Below, in pieces: positions 14,115 through 21,368 of a stretch of DNA of 21,368 nucleotides. The DNA comes from Chloroflexota bacterium. GTDB lineage: Bacteria; Chloroflexota; Anaerolineae; Anaerolineales; DRMV01. The notes under the pieces were generated by a model. It searched no databases. It was not told the origin of the DNA and worked only from the letters and a program-made list of their open reading frames with translations. Position numbers and translations under genes: made by a program. Position 1 is the stretch's first letter. Each line of letters opens with the position of its first letter. Where the stretch lies: assembly GCA_013154225.1 (NCBI GenBank), contig JAADCW010000086.1, forward strand, positions 1 to 21,368, in the 5' to 3' direction.

Positions 14115-15092
14115 ATGTGTGCCTGGACAGCAACGGCAGAAGCCCATCCCAACATTGCTTTCATCAAATATTGGGGTAACCGCGACCACGAAGCGCGCAT
14201 TCCCAGCAACGGTTCGCTTTCGATGAATTTGGCCGGGCTGGTGACGCGCACCACAGTGACCTTTCGCCCTGATTTGACAGCCGATCGTTTGGTTTTGCAC
14301 GGCCGAGAGGTGGAAGGGCCTGCGCTGGCGCGGGTGAGCAAGGTGCTTTCGCTGGTGCGCGCGTGGTCTGGGCTGACGTGGCACGCGGACGTGCGCTCGG
14401 AAAACAACTTCCCTACGGGCGCGGGCATTGCCTCTTCGGCTTCGGCCTTTGCCGCGCTGGCCGTGGCCGCGGCTGCCGCGGCAGGGTTGGACCTCGCGCC
14501 CCAGGACCTCAGCCGTTTGGCGCGCTGGGGCTCGGGTTCGGCCAGCCGTTCGGTGCCCGGTGGTTTTGTGGAATGGCTCCCCGGCACGGGCGACGAGGAT
14601 TCCTACGCCATCAGCATTGCCCCCCCAGAGCATTGGGCGCTTATGGACTGCGTTGCCTTAGTGAGCACCGACCATAAGGCAGTAGGTTCCAGCCAGGGGC
14701 ACCGATTGGCTGAGAAAAGCCCCTTCCAGGCCGTGCGGGTGGCCGATGCGCCGCGGCGGTTGGATGTGTGCCGGGACGCGATTTTGAAGCGCGATTTTGA
14801 AGCCCTGGCTGAAGTAGTGGAGTTGGACTGCCACATGATGCACGCGGTGATGCAGACCTCGTCGCCTCGGCTGCTTTATTGGGAACCGGCCACGGTCACG
14901 GTCATGCAGGCGGTGCGGCGCTGGCGGCAGGAAGGCCTGCCCGTGGCTTACACCATTGACGCTGGCCCCAATGTGCATGTGCTCTGCCCGCAAGGGGCGC
15001 AAGAGGAAGTTGCTTCCCGGTTGCGGGCGTTGCCAGGGGTGCAGGACGTGCTGACCGCGGGGCCGGGCGGGCCTGCCCGGGTGGTGGCCTGA
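14115..15092 (+). CDS. mvaD: mevalonate-pathway decarboxylase (diphosphomevalonate or phosphomevalonate decarboxylase)
   Basis: A 325-residue GHMP-superfamily decarboxylase of isoprenoid synthesis. It shows HPNIAFIKYWGNRD at 11-24, IPSNGSLSMNL at 29-39, the ATP loop NNFPTGAGIASSAS at 97-110, GSGSASRSVPGGFVEW at 139-154 with Arg145, and YTIDAGPNVHVL at 279-290 with the catalytic Asp282. Classical diphosphomevalonate decarboxylases read KYWGKRD or KYWGKKD, and that Lys, a contact of the terminal phosphate in solved structures as I recall, is Asn22 here. Chloroflexi are known to have a phosphomevalonate decarboxylase working with isopentenyl phosphate kinase, so the substrate may be the monophosphate. 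No other mevalonate gene is in the window. It is monocistronic, divergent from the phosphorylase gene, with no ribosome site and a predicted leaderless start. Confidence 0.9.
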   Translation: MCAWTATAEAHPNIAFIKYWGNRDHEARIPSNGSLSMNLAGLVTRTTVTFRPDLTADRLVLHGREVEGPALARVSKVLSLVRAWSGLTWHADVRSENNFPTGAGIASSASAFAALAVAAAAAAGLDLAPQDLSRLARWGSGSASRSVPGGFVEWLPGTGDEDSYAISIAPPEHWALMDCVALVSTDHKAVGSSQGHRLAEKSPFQAVRVADAPRRLDVCRDAILKRDFEALAEVVELDCHMMHAVMQTSSPRLLYWEPATVTVMQAVRRWRQEGLPVAYTIDAGPNVHVLCPQGAQEEVASRLRALPGVQDVLTAGPGGPARVVA

Positions 15093-15198
15093 CCCGTTTC
15101 CCTTGGGCTTGGCCCCTTCCCACAGAAACGCGCAGGCTGTTACCTGGCGTTGTAAAATCTCCCATTCTGAGCAAAATTTAATCGCTAAAAAACTCGCA

Positions 15199-15207
15199 TG
15201 GTATAAT
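15199..15207 (+). promoter_or_regulatory. extended -10 promoter of the mreB operon
   Basis: TGGTATAAT, a perfect extended -10, starts transcription near 15214 and leaves a leader of about 47 bases to the mreB start at 15261. A second weaker box, TAAAAT at 15153-15158, lies upstream. The rest of the 168-base gap after the decarboxylase shows no clear terminator. Confidence 0.58.
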
Positions 15208-15260
15208 GGGCGCGATTTTGCCGCTTACCGGCGGCTGATTCCCTTGCAGGAGCCGCGGTT

Positions 15261-16313
15261 TTGTTCAACCCTATCAGTTGGCTACTGAGTTTTTTTGCTC
15301 TGGATATTGGTATTGACCTGGGCACCGCGAACACGCTGGTCTATATTCGCGGCAAAGGCATTGTGGTCAATGAACCCTCTTGGGTCGCAGTGGATAAGCG
15401 CACGCGCCGCCCGTTGGCTGTGGGCGCGACGGCCAAGCGGATGGCTGGGCGTTCGCCTGCCAACGTCTTGGTCATTCGCCCTTTGCGGGATGGCGTGATT
15501 TCGGAGTTTGACATTACCGAGGCCATGTTGGAGCACCTGATTGGCAAGGCGCACGAGCAGAGCATTGTGCCTGCGCCCTATCCGCGGGTGGTGATTGGCG
15601 TGCCTGCAGGGGTAACCGAGGTGGAAATGCGCGCGGTGTACGATGCGGCCATGGCCGCAGGCGCGCGGGAAGCCCACCTCATCGAAGAGCCCGTTGCGGC
15701 GGCTTTGGGCGCGGGTTTGCCCATTGCCGACATCCAAGGGCACATGATTGTGGACATTGGCGGCGGCACCACCGAAGTGGCCGTGCTCTCCATGGGGCGC
15801 ACGGTGGTTGCCCGTTCGTTGCGGGTGGCTGGCGACGAGATGGATGAAGCCATTGTGCAGTACATCCGCAACAAATACAATTTGCTCATTGGTGAGCGTA
15901 TGGCCGAAGAAATCAAAATGAAGATTGGTTCGGCGCATCCCCTGCCTGAAGAGAAAACCGCGGTGGTACGCGGCCGTAACCTGGTTACGGGTTTGCCCGA
16001 AGCCGTGGAAGTTTCTTCCATTGAGATTCGGGAAGCCATCGCGGGACCGGTACAGACGATTATTGACACGATCAAGGATACGATTGACGAAGCCCCAGCC
16101 GAAATTATCGCCGACCTGATGGAAAACGGCGTGACCCTGGCGGGCGGTGGCGCGCTTTTGCAAGGCCTGGCCGACCGCATTGCCGACGAACTCAACTTGC
16201 GCGCCTGGGTGGCTGAAGACCCCCAAAGTTGTGTAGCCCGCGGCGCAGGGCTGGTGCTGGAGGACCTCAACGCCAACCGCCAGTTCCTGGTGGATATGAC
16301 CAGCATGGTCTGA
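15261..16313 (+). CDS. mreB: rod-shape actin homologue MreB
   Basis: A 350-residue bacterial actin that organises the elongation machinery under the membrane. Phosphate-1 motif DLGTANTLVY is at 19-28, phosphate-2 DIGGGTTEVAV at 165-175, GDEMDEAI at 191-198 and the adenosine motif LAGGGALLQG at 293-302. The first 13 residues (MFNPISWLLSFFA) are a hydrophobic/amphipathic extension suited to membrane attachment. The start is TTG at 15261, chosen because AGGAG (15248-15252) lies eight bases upstream and the N-terminus then has the normal length. It is the first gene of mreBCD-PBP2, 25 bases before mreC, under a strong extended -10 promoter. Confidence 0.97.
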   Translation: MFNPISWLLSFFALDIGIDLGTANTLVYIRGKGIVVNEPSWVAVDKRTRRPLAVGATAKRMAGRSPANVLVIRPLRDGVISEFDITEAMLEHLIGKAHEQSIVPAPYPRVVIGVPAGVTEVEMRAVYDAAMAAGAREAHLIEEPVAAALGAGLPIADIQGHMIVDIGGGTTEVAVLSMGRTVVARSLRVAGDEMDEAIVQYIRNKYNLLIGERMAEEIKMKIGSAHPLPEEKTAVVRGRNLVTGLPEAVEVSSIEIREAIAGPVQTIIDTIKDTIDEAPAEIIADLMENGVTLAGGGALLQGLADRIADELNLRAWVAEDPQSCVARGAGLVLEDLNANRQFLVDMTSMV

Positions 16314-16338
16314 CGGTGGGCGTTCCCTTTCGCTTACG

Positions 16339-17187
16339 ATGAAATTTTCACCTCGCACCTTACGGGCGTTGGTCATTGCGTTGGTGGTGATGGGCTTGCT
16401 GGCCCTGTCACTGGGGGGATACCTGACGCCATTGACCCGTTTGAGCACGCAACCCATGATTGCTGTGCAGACTTGGTTGGCGCGTTCCTATCAAGGTATT
16501 CGCGACTATCTCAACGCGCCTAAAGACGTGACCGCCCTGCGGGCAGAAAACCAGCAACTCAAAGCTGAAGTAAGCCGTTTGCAAACCGAAATCGTTACCT
16601 TGCAGCAGCAGTTGGCCGAAGCCGAACTGCTCTCTGCGTTGCTGGATTTCGCGCGTGCCCATCCCCAAAACGAATACAAGGCCGCCCAGGTCATTGGTCG
16701 CGACCCCAGCCCCTTTATGCACTACATCATCATCAACCGCGGCTCGGATGACGGCCTGCGGGTGGGGATGCCTGTGGTGAGCGCGGAGGGCTTGGTAGGG
16801 CGCATCGACGCGGTGCTGCCCAACGCGGCCCGGGTACAACTCATTACCGATCCCAACTCCGCGGTGGACGTCCGTACCCAGCCGTCGAACACCAACGCGG
16901 TGTTGGTGGGTAGCCTCACCGGCGAACTCTCGCTGGATATGGTGCCCCTGGAAGCCCAACTTCACACGGGCGATCTGGTGCTCACTTCGGGGTTGGGCGG
17001 CCGCTACCCGCCTAACATTTTGGCCGGGCAGGTGGTCAGCGTGCGCAAGCTCTCGTATGCCCTTTTCCAAGAGGCCGCGGTCCAGCCGGTGGTGGACTTC
17101 CGCCGTTTGCAAATCGTGTTGGTCATTGTCAACTTCCGCCCGGTAGATATTACGCCGTTGATGCAACCCGCGGAGGGCACGCCATGA
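16339..17187 (+). CDS. mreC: cell-shape protein MreC
   Basis: A 282-residue elongasome scaffold. One N-terminal transmembrane helix (about 10-30), a coiled coil (about 65-98, heptads through LRAENQQLKAEVSRLQTEI) and a beta-rich periplasmic domain (VIGRDPSPFMHYIIINRGS, DGLRVGMPVVSAEGLVG, LITDPNSAVDV, GDLVLTSGLGGRYPPNILAGQV) match MreC in order and length. It would join MreB/MreD at the membrane with PBP2 outside. The ribosome site is weak (GGTGGG well upstream), so translation may depend on mreB. Its stop overlaps the mreD start by four bases (ATGA). Confidence 0.95.
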   Translation: MKFSPRTLRALVIALVVMGLLALSLGGYLTPLTRLSTQPMIAVQTWLARSYQGIRDYLNAPKDVTALRAENQQLKAEVSRLQTEIVTLQQQLAEAELLSALLDFARAHPQNEYKAAQVIGRDPSPFMHYIIINRGSDDGLRVGMPVVSAEGLVGRIDAVLPNAARVQLITDPNSAVDVRTQPSNTNAVLVGSLTGELSLDMVPLEAQLHTGDLVLTSGLGGRYPPNILAGQVVSVRKLSYALFQEAAVQPVVDFRRLQIVLVIVNFRPVDITPLMQPAEGTP

Positions 17188-17687
17188 TGGCGTCCCTTTC
17201 CGGGTTGGTGGTGTTGGCCCTTGCCACCGCCCTGCAGAGCGCGGTGTTCAGCCAAATTCGGCTGCTTCAGGGTGCGGCAGATATTGTGTTGCTCACCCTG
17301 GCCGCGTGGTATATGCACGAAGAAACCCCGGCTTCGTGGGTGTGGGCTGGTTTGGCGGGCCTGATGGTGGGCACCCTTTCAGCCCTGCCCTGGTGGTTGT
17401 TTGTGATGGCTTACGGCGTGGTGGCGGGCTTTGCTATGATGCTCCGCCGCCGTCTGTGGCGGACTTCCATCTTCTCTTACCTGACCGTAGTCCTGCTGGG
17501 GTCGTTGTGGGTGCAGGGCGTGACTTTTGCCTATCTGCGTCTGCGGGGCACGCCTTTGGACGTGCGTTCTGCCCTCAACCTGGTGATGTTCCCCAGTCTG
17601 TTGCTCAATTTGCTGTTCGCTTTGCCGGTGTATAGCCTGATGGATGAGTGGACGGCGTGGTTCTTCCCTGAGGAGGATGTGCCATGA
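17184..17687 (+). CDS. mreD: cell-shape protein MreD
   Basis: A 167-residue polytopic membrane protein with about five hydrophobic helices, poorly conserved in sequence as is usual for MreD. It is assigned by position between mreC and PBP2 and by topology: ALATALQSAVFSQIRLLQGAADIVLLTLAAW at the start, a conserved-looking GLMVGTLSALPWW, and a final FALPVYSLMDEW helix. The start shares ATGA with the mreC stop and has GGAGG seven bases upstream. The end shares ATGA with the PBP2 start. Confidence 0.9.
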   Translation: MMASLSGLVVLALATALQSAVFSQIRLLQGAADIVLLTLAAWYMHEETPASWVWAGLAGLMVGTLSALPWWLFVMAYGVVAGFAMMLRRRLWRTSIFSYLTVVLLGSLWVQGVTFAYLRLRGTPLDVRSALNLVMFPSLLLNLLFALPVYSLMDEWTAWFFPEEDVP

Positions 17688-19780
17688 ATGGCGAACCTAC
17701 GCCTACCCATGAACCTGTGGAAGCCTGGCGGCTTTATGTGACCGCCGCGGTAATTGGCCTGGTATTGTTGATTTTTGTAGCCCGTTTGTTTGACTTGCAA
17801 ATTCTGCGCTACGACGAATGGGTTGCCCAGGCCAACGAAAACCGTGTGGAAGAAATCAACATCCCCGCGCCGCGTGGTGCCATTTACGACCGCAACGGCA
17901 TTGTTTTGGCGCGCAACGTTGCGGCCTACAACCTGGTGATTACCCCCGCCTATTTGCCAGACGACCCTGGCAAGGTGGATGAGATTTATCGGGAACTCTC
18001 CGAACTCACCGGTGTGCCCGTCAGTTACAGCACGGTGGACAAGGAACACCCTTACGTGCCGTGTCGTTCTGAGCAGGGCATTCGGCAGATCGTCAACTTT
18101 GGGGAGACGTTTGCCCCCTATCGGCCGGTGAAAATCAAATGCGACATTCCGCGTGATGTGGCCTTGATCATTCGGGAACGCGCGGTGGATTGGCCAGGGG
18201 TGGGCATTGAGGTGGAGCCTGTGCGCGACTATCCCACGGGCTATCTCACCGCGGACGTGGTCGGCTTCCTGGGACCGGTGCCCGAGGCCCTGGTAGATTA
18301 CTACAAGGCCAAAGGCCTGGTGCCCAACCGTGACAAGGTGGGCTACGCGGGCGTGGAACTTTCCTACCAAGACATGCTGGCAGGCACCAATGGCCGCCGC
18401 GTGGTGGAAGTGGACGTCGCAGGCAACATTCGCCGCGATTTGGAACCGCCGCAGCAGCCTAAGCCTGGCTCGAACCTGGTGCTGACCATTGACACGCGCC
18501 TGCAGGAAGCCGCGTATCAGATTTTGGTCAACCAAATTGAATACATCAACCAGCGTTACCCCATGCCCGACGGCAGCCCGCGCACCCAAAACGGCGTGGT
18601 CATCGCGATGAATCCCAAAACCGGGGAGATCCTCGCGATGGTGTCGTATCCCACGTATGAAAACAACCGCATGGCGCGGTTCATCCCGGCCTATTACTAT
18701 CAGCAGTTGGTGGCCGATCCTGAAAAGCCTTTGCTCAATCATGCCATCTCTGCCGAGCACCCCCCGGGTTCCACGTTCAAACTCACCACAGCCACGGGTG
18801 CGCTCAACGAACACGTTGTGACCCTGGATCAAATCATTGATGCCCCAGGTATCATCACCCTGACTGAAAAATACTTTGCTAACGACCCCGGCAAAGGTAA
18901 AGAATTTTACGACCACAACTGGCAGGAAGGCGGCTTTGGCAAGATTGACTTCTTGCACTGCATTGCCTATTCCAGTAATGTGTGTTTCTACAAATTAGGC
19001 GGCGGCTATGACGATGAAATCAACCCAGGGTTGGGCATCTGCCGCCTGGGTACGTATGCCCGTGCGTTGGGGTATGGTGCGCCTACGGGCATTGACCTGC
19101 CGGGCGAGGCTTCGGGCCTGATTCCTGACCCGACGTGGAAGCGTATCTACCGCGGGGAAAACTGGTCCACAGGCGACACCTACCTCGCCAGCGTAGGGCA
19201 GGGCTACGTGTTGGCCACGCCTTTGCAGGTGCTGATGTCGGCCGCGACCATTGCCAACGATGGCCGCCAGATGAAGCCCACTGTGCTCTACGAAGTGGTG
19301 GATGCCGAAGGCCAGGTTGTGCAACCTTTCCAGCCTGAAATGCGGTGGGATATTACCCAAGACCCGCTCATTCAGGTCTATCAGAACCCCGCGGGCATTG
19401 GTAGTTGCAAACCCACGGGCGAAACCAAAACCGTGGATCCCTGGGTGATTGAGCAGGTGCAACGGGGTATGCGCATGGCTGTGACCGATGGCCTGCACGG
19501 CACGTTGCACAAGGTGTTTGAGGGTTTCCCCATTCCTGTGGCGGGCAAAACCGGCACCGCGGAATACTGCGACAACAAAGCCCAAGAGCGCAACCTCTGC
19601 CGCCGCGGCGATTGGCCCACCCACGCGTGGACTGTGGCCTACGCGCCCTATGACGACCCGGAAATTGCTGTGGTGGCTTTTGTCTATAATGGCGGGGAAG
19701 GCGCGGTAACTGCCGGCCCGATTGTGCGCCGTGTGATGGATGCCTACTTTGCCCTCAAGGCCGCGGACGCCACCCGCTAA
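17684..19780 (+). CDS. mrdA: penicillin-binding protein 2 (elongation-specific transpeptidase)
   Basis: A 698-residue class B PBP, the transpeptidase of the elongasome, which cross-links peptidoglycan outside the membrane. It has one N-terminal transmembrane helix (about 17-38), the PBP dimerisation region (PAPRGAIYDRNGIVLARN near 57-74) and the transpeptidase domain with S-T-F-K at 363-366 (Ser363 nucleophile), SSN at 430-432 and KTGT at 622-625. All three active-site motifs are intact. Unusually there are eight cysteines, all beyond the membrane helix, including two flanking SSN (LHC and NVC) and two just after KTG. The ribosome site GAGGAGG is good and the start overlaps mreD by four bases. 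It is the last gene of the mre operon. A weak hairpin (AACCA/TGGTT) follows the stop. Confidence 0.96.
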   Translation: MNGEPTPTHEPVEAWRLYVTAAVIGLVLLIFVARLFDLQILRYDEWVAQANENRVEEINIPAPRGAIYDRNGIVLARNVAAYNLVITPAYLPDDPGKVDEIYRELSELTGVPVSYSTVDKEHPYVPCRSEQGIRQIVNFGETFAPYRPVKIKCDIPRDVALIIRERAVDWPGVGIEVEPVRDYPTGYLTADVVGFLGPVPEALVDYYKAKGLVPNRDKVGYAGVELSYQDMLAGTNGRRVVEVDVAGNIRRDLEPPQQPKPGSNLVLTIDTRLQEAAYQILVNQIEYINQRYPMPDGSPRTQNGVVIAMNPKTGEILAMVSYPTYENNRMARFIPAYYYQQLVADPEKPLLNHAISAEHPPGSTFKLTTATGALNEHVVTLDQIIDAPGIITLTEKYFANDPGKGKEFYDHNWQEGGFGKIDFLHCIAYSSNVCFYKLGGGYDDEINPGLGICRLGTYARALGYGAPTGIDLPGEASGLIPDPTWKRIYRGENWSTGDTYLASVGQGYVLATPLQVLMSAATIANDGRQMKPTVLYEVVDAEGQVVQPFQPEMRWDITQDPLIQVYQNPAGIGSCKPTGETKTVDPWVIEQVQRGMRMAVTDGLHGTLHKVFEGFPIPVAGKTGTAEYCDNKAQERNLCRRGDWPTHAWTVAYAPYDDPEIAVVAFVYNGGEGAVTAGPIVRRVMDAYFALKAADATR

Positions 19781-19878
19781 AACCCAACCACCCCTTGGTT
19801 TGTGCTGCCCTTGCTTCCTGCGTGAGGGCGCTCATTTGTCATTTCATCCTGTTTTTACGCTTTTTGTGGAGGCTGCCC

Positions 19879-20931
19879 ATGCCCTACGCTGGTGTCATTC
19901 CCCGTTATCGCGAGTGGTTGGATCTCCCTGACCATACGCAGACCATTTCTTTGCTGGAGGGCGACACGCCGCTGGTGCCGGTGCCGCGGCTGGCCGAGCA
20001 AATGGGCGGTGGTTTTCGCCTGTTTGTGAAGTATGAGGGGCTGAATCCCTCGGGGTCGTTCAAAGATCGCGGCATGACCGCGGCTGTGAGTGAGGCCGTG
20101 GGTCGCGGTGCAAAGGCCGTGATTTGCGCGTCCACGGGCAACACCGCGGCTTCGGCCGCGGCTTATGCCGCCCGCGCGGGGGTCAAGTCGGTGGTGTTGA
20201 TTCCCGAAGGCAAAGTTGCCCTGGGCAAACTGGCGGGCGCGCTGGCTTATGGCGCGCAGGTGGTGCAGGTGGAAGGCTCATTTGACGATGCCCTGCGCCT
20301 GGTGGTGGAAATTAGCCGCAAGCATCCCCTGGCTCTGGTCAATTCCATCAACCCCTATCGGCTGGAAGGCCAAAAGACCGCGGCCTTTGAAATCTGCGAC
20401 ACGTTGGGGCATGCGCCCGATTGGCTGTGTTTGCCTGTGGGCAATGCTGGCAACATTACCGCGTATTGGATGGGCTTTCGGCAGTATCACGAAGCCAAGG
20501 GCACGGGGTTGCCGAAGTTGTTGGGAGTGCAGGCCGCAGGGGCCGCGCCGTTGGTGCTTGGGCATCCGGTGGAGCATCCTGAAACCGTGGCCACCGCGAT
20601 TCGCATTGGCCGCCCCGCGCGCGGCGAGCAGGCGCTGGAAGCCGCTCAGCAGTCGGGCGGGCGGATTATCGCGGTGAGCGACGATGAAATTCTGGCCATG
20701 CAGCGCCTGCTGGCTGAGGAAGAAGGGCTTTGGGTGGAGCCCGCTTCGGCCGCAGGCCTCGCAGGCTTGGCCGCAGAAATCCGCGCAGGCCGTTTTGACC
20801 CCAAGGACAAAACCATTGTCGCAGTGTGCACCGGGCACGGGCTGAAGGACCCCGACGCGGTGCTGCGCCGCACGCCTGAGTTGATTACCGTGCCCCCGCG
20901 CCTGGACGCGTTGGAAGCCGTGGTGATTTGA
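19879..20931 (+). CDS. thrC: threonine synthase
   Basis: A 350-residue PLP enzyme converting O-phosphohomoserine to threonine. PLP Lys62 lies in NPSGSFKDRGM (56-66), and ASTGNTAASAAAYAARAG binds the cofactor's phosphate region. VNSINPYRLEGQKTAAFEI and LPVGNAGNITAYWMGF are family signatures, and the C-terminal EGLWVEPASAAGLAGL and VAVCTGHGLKDPD are typical. This is the short threonine synthase without the long N-terminal domain. GTGGAGG lies about six bases before the ATG at 19879. An in-frame ATG at 19795 would add 28 hydrophobic, unrelated residues and is rejected. The 98-base gap after PBP2 has no convincing promoter, so expression may come from the mre operon or an unseen site. Homoserine kinase follows directly, as expected for one pathway. 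Confidence 0.95.
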   Translation: MPYAGVIPRYREWLDLPDHTQTISLLEGDTPLVPVPRLAEQMGGGFRLFVKYEGLNPSGSFKDRGMTAAVSEAVGRGAKAVICASTGNTAASAAAYAARAGVKSVVLIPEGKVALGKLAGALAYGAQVVQVEGSFDDALRLVVEISRKHPLALVNSINPYRLEGQKTAAFEICDTLGHAPDWLCLPVGNAGNITAYWMGFRQYHEAKGTGLPKLLGVQAAGAAPLVLGHPVEHPETVATAIRIGRPARGEQALEAAQQSGGRIIAVSDDEILAMQRLLAEEEGLWVEPASAAGLAGLAAEIRAGRFDPKDKTIVAVCTGHGLKDPDAVLRRTPELITVPPRLDALEAVVI

Positions 20932-20953
20932 GATGGCCAGGAGAGTTTTTGCC

Positions 20954-21368
20954 ATGCCGGAGCAACACTCCCCGGTGACCGTGCGCGTGCCTGCTTCCAC
21001 GGGCAACGTGGGACCGGGTTTTGACGTTTTGGGCCTGGCGTTGGATTTGTGGAACAGCGCGCGCTTTACCTTGGCGGGTGACCGCTGGGAAATTCGCGTG
21101 ACTGGCGAAGGCGCGGACCGCTTGCCCAGTGACGAGGGCAATCGGGTGTTGTGGGCTGCGCGACAGGTGTGGGAAACCTTGCGGCGTGTGCCCCCGCGCG
21201 GGCTTCAGGTGCAGTGCGAAAACCATATTCCCCTGCAGTCAGGGCTGGGTTCCAGCGGCACCGCGGTGCTGTTAGGAGTGATGGGCGCCAATGCAGTGTT
21301 GGGGAACCCGCTGACCGAGGCCCAGGTGTTTGCCCTGGCCGCCGCGCTGGAAGGGCACCCCGACAACG
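20954..21368 (+). CDS. thrB: homoserine kinase, N-terminal part
   Basis: The first 138 codons of a GHMP-family homoserine kinase, cut by the window end. It phosphorylates homoserine to the substrate of the preceding thrC. Visible motifs are VTVRVPASTGNVGPGFDVLGLAL near the start, the ATP loop IPLQSGLGSSGTA around residue 92-104, and GHPDN at the cut, a conserved homoserine kinase segment. The ATG at 20954 has AGGAG ten bases upstream. An in-frame ATG at 20933, two bases after the thrC stop, would add seven residues and is possible. The gap to thrC is only 22 bases, so the pair is one transcription unit. The C-terminal half is outside the window. Confidence 0.94.
   Translation, partial: MPEQHSPVTVRVPASTGNVGPGFDVLGLALDLWNSARFTLAGDRWEIRVTGEGADRLPSDEGNRVLWAARQVWETLRRVPPRGLQVQCENHIPLQSGLGSSGTAVLLGVMGANAVLGNPLTEAQVFALAAALEGHPDN

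Noticed and set aside
17531..18958. Minus-strand open frame of 475 codons opposite mreD and PBP2
   Set aside because: Antisense to genes with intact catalytic motifs, no recognisable domain and no ribosome site seen.
19795..19878. Hydrophobic 28-residue extension of threonine synthase, which looks like a signal peptide
   Set aside because: The enzyme is cytosolic, GTGGAGG precedes the ATG at 19879, and the upstream ATG has no ribosome site.

Overview
The window looks like a core chromosomal segment of a high-GC bacterium, most plausibly a member of the Chloroflexota (Anaerolineae-like). That placement is inference from gene content: a mevalonate-type decarboxylase beside MreBCD, a four-cysteine L28, a soluble HEAT-repeat protein, a Ser/Thr kinase without PASTA domains, and several DegV-family proteins. 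I see no phage genes, transposase, CRISPR array, rRNA or tRNA. Coding density is high and no gene-free stretch exceeds about 270 bases. The clearest promoters are TATAAT-like -10 boxes, some of the extended TGN type. Intrinsic terminators with T-runs are easy to find.

Layout. (1) 1-490: the C-terminal end of an AmmeMemoRadiSam radical SAM protein and its terminator. (2) 530-5848: mostly minus-strand genes in the order kinase, rpe, [rpmB on the plus strand], Asp23/YloU, FakA/YloV, DegV. From memory, gene order and relative orientation match the prkC-cpgA-rpe-thiN-rpmB-yloU-yloV region of Bacillus, with the intervening genes missing. (3) 6060-10707: a tight plus-strand run, namely M50 site-2 protease, HEAT-repeat protein, secreted/membrane-anchored gluzincin, acylphosphatase and DHH phosphoesterase, closed by a strong terminator. 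(4) 10730-12487: two tandem DegV paralogues, roughly 65% identical by hand alignment. (5) 12599-13906 (minus): pyrimidine-nucleoside phosphorylase. (6) 14115-15092: a GHMP decarboxylase of the mevalonate pathway. (7) 15199-19780: mreB-mreC-mreD-PBP2, the rod-shape elongation operon. (8) 19879 to the end: threonine synthase and the start of homoserine kinase.

How the parts may work together. FakA plus three DegV/FakB-like proteins suggest a fatty-acid kinase system that phosphorylates exogenous fatty acids. The DegV encoded directly behind FakA has lost hallmark residues that the two distal paralogues keep, and this FakA has no cysteine at all. The M50 protease, HEAT protein and membrane-tethered gluzincin form a likely membrane-proteolysis unit, divergent from a membrane-anchored kinase. 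The mevalonate decarboxylase has Asn where classical diphosphomevalonate decarboxylases have a Lys, which could mean a monophosphate substrate. rpe, and probably the decarboxylase gene, appear to be transcribed as leaderless mRNAs. Nothing in the window is an obviously new defence or mobile system. The better leads are the FakA/DegV set, the proteolysis cluster, the decarboxylase specificity and the leaderless starts.
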